Shown: positions 61,865-64,000 of the stretch, piece by piece
Numbering within the stretch: position 1 is the first letter of the stretch
Layout: each line of letters opens with the position of its first letter
Source of the DNA: CAYRXM01 sp964449465
Lineage (GTDB): Bacteria; Chloroflexota; Anaerolineae; JAFGEY01
NCBI GenBank assembly: GCA_964449465.1
Contig: CAYVBK010000009.1
Coordinates: forward strand, 62,001-126,000
Reading direction: 5' to 3'
Length of the DNA: 64,000 bases
Position numbers and translations under genes: made by a program
Notes under the pieces: generated by a model
Told to the model about the DNA's origin: nothing
The model's input: the letters and a program-made list of their open reading frames with translations, nothing else
Database searches by the model: none

Positions 61865-63001
61865 ATGAACAAGGTCCGAATGGGCATCATTGGGGTAGGC
61901 GGTATGGGCAGTGGCCATGCCCGCAACATGCCCAAAATTCCAGAGGTAGAGTTGACCGCCGTGTGCGACATCCACCCGACCGCGCTTGAAAATGCGACCG
62001 TCGCCTGGAATGTGCCGGGGTTCGCCCATCACACCGATCTACTCAACAGCGGCCTGGTAGATGCCGTCATCATTGCCACCCCACACTATTTTCACCCCCC
62101 CATCGCCATAGACGCCATGCGCCGTGGCATCCATGTGATCAGCGAAAAACCGATGGCCGTTCAGGTTTCCGAGGCCGACAAGATGATCCAGGTTGCGCAA
62201 GAAACCGGCGTCGTGTTTGCGGTCATGTTTCAACAGCGCACGCTGCCTGCCGTGCAGGCGGCCAAAAAGCTGATGCAAGAGGGTCGGCTGGGGCCGCTCT
62301 ACCGCACGCTGCTCACCGACTCGCACTTTCGCAGCCAGGCCTATTATGACTCGGCAGGCTGGCGGGCCACCTGGAAGGGCGAGGGCGGCGGCGTGCTGCT
62401 GAACCAGGCCCCGCACGGTATGGACATTTTCACCTGGCTGGCCGGCATGCCATGTCGAGTCACCGCTCAGGTGCACACTCGCCGGCATCGCATCGAGGTC
62501 GAAGACCAGGCCGCTGCCATCCTGGAATATCCCAATGGGGCCATCGGTTATATCCTGGAAACGGTCAACGAATACCCCACCGGCATGCGCCTGGAACTGT
62601 GCGGCGAACTGGGCAAGCTGGTGCTGGACGACCAGGGACTGCACTTCTGGCAGGTGCAGCCGGGCGTGCACGCTGCTTCCGATTCGACCGACCAGATGTG
62701 GGGACATCCTCAAGCGGTAGAGATAGAGGTGCCGCTGTCGGAACGAGAAACCGGCCATGCAGCCATCGTGCGCAACACGGCTTGGGCGATTCTGCAAGGC
62801 GAACCGCTCATCTCGCCGGGCTACCAGGCTATCTATAGCCTGGAACTGGCCAACGCCATACTGCTGTCAGGGCATCGCGGCAAGACCGTGACCACGCCGC
62901 TGGATCGCGCCGAATATGACGCTTTTCTGGCCGAAAAACAAGCCGCATCTCAAGACAAAATGGTTGAGGACCAGCGCATCACCGACCCTCAACACGCCTG
63001 A
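61865..63001 (+). CDS. Gfo/Idh/MocA family dehydrogenase (paralogue B)
   Basis: 378 residues. The nucleotide-binding IIGVGGMGSGHARNMPK, the SEKPMAVQVSEADKMI signature and GWRATWKGEGGGVLLNQAPH are present. The last element is nearly the same as in the gene at 34940, so the two share a specific subfamily. AAAAGGAGAATACG precedes the ATG, 18 bases after archease. The gene is probably unrelated in function to archease, merely cotranscribed. Confidence 0.9.
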   Translation: MNKVRMGIIGVGGMGSGHARNMPKIPEVELTAVCDIHPTALENATVAWNVPGFAHHTDLLNSGLVDAVIIATPHYFHPPIAIDAMRRGIHVISEKPMAVQVSEADKMIQVAQETGVVFAVMFQQRTLPAVQAAKKLMQEGRLGPLYRTLLTDSHFRSQAYYDSAGWRATWKGEGGGVLLNQAPHGMDIFTWLAGMPCRVTAQVHTRRHRIEVEDQAAAILEYPNGAIGYILETVNEYPTGMRLELCGELGKLVLDDQGLHFWQVQPGVHAASDSTDQMWGHPQAVEIEVPLSERETGHAAIVRNTAWAILQGEPLISPGYQAIYSLELANAILLSGHRGKTVTTPLDRAEYDAFLAEKQAASQDKMVEDQRITDPQHA

Positions 63002-63017
63002 GGCCGGTGTGTTGGCT

Positions 63018-63066
63018 TTGACAGGCTCAACCCACAAGCCGGCCGCCGCCGGTTGAGCCTGTCGAA
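63018..63066. repeat. Inverted REP-like repeat between convergent genes
   Basis: TTGACAGGCTCAACC (63018-63032) and GGTTGAGCCTGTCGAA (63051-63066) form an almost perfect hairpin (one mismatch) with a GC-rich loop. It shares its core with the tandem repeat at 8775. It may act as a bidirectional transcription boundary. Confidence 0.75.
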
Positions 63067-63084
63067 CCGGCCCGCCCAACTCTC

Positions 63085-64000
63085 TCACTCTTCTGGCAAA
63101 CCGGTCAGGTTACTGTTGCGCGGCGATGAGATGGTAAACTCGAAGCGGATGACCTGTTTTTGCTGCGGCTCTAGCCGCATTTCCCAGGTCAACTCGTTGA
63201 GATCCGTCTTGCGGGTAGGCGGCGGCGCCATGTTTTCTTCTTTGATGCGAATATCCTCGCTGCCCGCCACCGGCAATTGATCTTGCACCACCAATGTGGC
63301 CGCATCGGGCAAAAGATTCTGCGCCTCGATCTCGTAGGCATAACGACGCACTCGCCGCTCGCCGATCAACTGCTTGCCCACCTCATTCAAAACCAGCCGG
63401 CGTTCTACCTTGATGCGATCCTCCAGCCCCAACGTGGTCTTGAACGTTTCGCCGGGCGACACCTTGTCGAGGCGCGCCTGCCCCACAAACTCGTTGCCAT
63501 AAAAGAGCATCAACGGGCCGGGCAGCAAAGTCAATTCCGTATCATTTTTAATCGTGGCGCGGCGAAACACGTCGCCAGACAACTTGGGCGCGGCCACAAA
63601 ATCGATCTGCGGTGTAAAATCAAGCGTCTGGATGGCCGCCTTGTGCGATGCGCCGTCGGCCGGAATGTCCATACGGTGCGGAATGTGAAATGTCACCGCC
63701 GCACCGCCGGTATCCACCGTCGCCTGGACCACCTCGGCGACAATCGGCTCTGGCTCGGGCGGGCTGCCCACCGTCAGTTCATCCACATCCCGGCGGGCAA
63801 ACTCGACCGCCGGCGCGGCCATGCGCGGGGCAAAAGACTGAACAGCCGGCGGCGGCAGCGGTCGGAGCAAATTGATGTACCAGGGTGCCAATTTGGGCAG
63901 TTGGGCCGACGCGGCCGGCCGCGCTGTAGACAGGGTCAAAGCCACATGCGGCCAATCTTCGCCAGTAGACTGCTGCACCTGCCCCTGACAAACCAGCTCG
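63085..64000 (-). CDS. DUF4139 protein, C-terminal part (runs off the window)
   Basis: At least 305 codons, open to the window edge. TGEDWPHVALTLSTARP is the classic DUF4139 block of mucoidy-inhibitor-like secreted or membrane-associated proteins. The continuing C-terminus contains beta-rich repeats (PGETFKTTLGLEDRIKVERR, LLPDAATLVVQDQLPV). A GTG at 63978 is not a likely start because the frame continues upstream (ELVCQGQ). Function unknown in bacteria; envelope-associated in some studies. Confidence 0.85.
   Translation of the reverse strand, partial: ELVCQGQVQQSTGEDWPHVALTLSTARPAASAQLPKLAPWYINLLRPLPPPAVQSFAPRMAAPAVEFARRDVDELTVGSPPEPEPIVAEVVQATVDTGGAAVTFHIPHRMDIPADGASHKAAIQTLDFTPQIDFVAAPKLSGDVFRRATIKNDTELTLLPGPLMLFYGNEFVGQARLDKVSPGETFKTTLGLEDRIKVERRLVLNEVGKQLIGERRVRRYAYEIEAQNLLPDAATLVVQDQLPVAGSEDIRIKEENMAPPPTRKTDLNELTWEMRLEPQQKQVIRFEFTISSPRNSNLTGLPEE

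Overview
The window is GC-rich bacterial DNA. I infer a member of the Chloroflexota (Anaerolineae/Caldilineae-like). The reasons are the many surface lipoproteins with Thr/Pro/Ala-rich linkers, a zinc-ribbon/cyclase/STAND-type ATPase/TPR giant protein, long runs of sugar-acid catabolic genes, and REP-like repeats containing GTTGAGCCTGTCGAA. No rRNA, tRNA, CRISPR array, phage gene or transposase was seen. A run of 100 N (20564-20663) marks an assembly gap, so this is probably a draft or metagenome-derived contig.

Layout. 1-935: start of leuS (minus strand) with an elaborate leader containing two Leu-rich mini-ORFs, a Rho-independent terminator and two competing hairpins, facing the promoter of the feo operon. 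936-3482: feoA, feoB and a Cys-rich FeoC-like regulator. 3458-6176: a hybrid membrane/GAF histidine kinase and a cytidine-deaminase-like enzyme (minus). 6237-16256: a ten-gene minus-strand block with two FAD flavoproteins, Gfo/Idh/MocA dehydrogenase, a solenoid tail-anchored protein, Old Yellow Enzyme-type oxidoreductase, KDPG aldolase, KDG kinase, a HepT/MntA toxin-antitoxin pair and an SDR. This looks like the lower part of a sugar-acid pathway. 16511-20849: the cyclase/ATPase giant, broken by the N gap inside a 15-bp coding minisatellite. 20846-24795: a sigma70-type promoter, SAM-I riboswitch, terminator, then a Cys/Met PLP enzyme, aspartokinase and aspartate-semialdehyde dehydrogenase.

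24817-36094: a HAD protein, a MITE-like element, peroxiredoxin Q, then a second sugar-acid block: RhmD-like dehydratase, LacI repressor with its own operator, UxaE epimerase, a second MntA/HepT pair, SDR, HAD, LarA-like protein and a Gfo/Idh/MocA enzyme. With KDG kinase and KDPG aldolase from the first block this can be read as hexuronate/aldonate to KDG to KDPG to pyruvate plus glyceraldehyde-3-phosphate. 36598-46114: Uma2 nuclease-like, 6-phosphogluconate dehydrogenase, UroD-like protein, histidine kinase, PPi-type phosphofructokinase, SDR, GH42 beta-galactosidase. 46241-61317: exported glycosidases (GH9-like with Tat plus lipobox, GH30-like), aldo/keto reductases, a B12-binding radical SAM enzyme, CAP-domain and transglutaminase-like lipoproteins, zinc-ribbon proteins, GNAT and a degenerate PrsW. 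61421-64000: archease, another Gfo/Idh/MocA paralogue and the C-terminal part of a DUF4139 protein.

The most unusual observation is the leuS leader. Two consecutive Leu-rich peptides lie at distances that would let leucyl-tRNA shortage release first a transcription terminator and then a Shine-Dalgarno-adjacent hairpin. This is read from sequence only and has not been tested.
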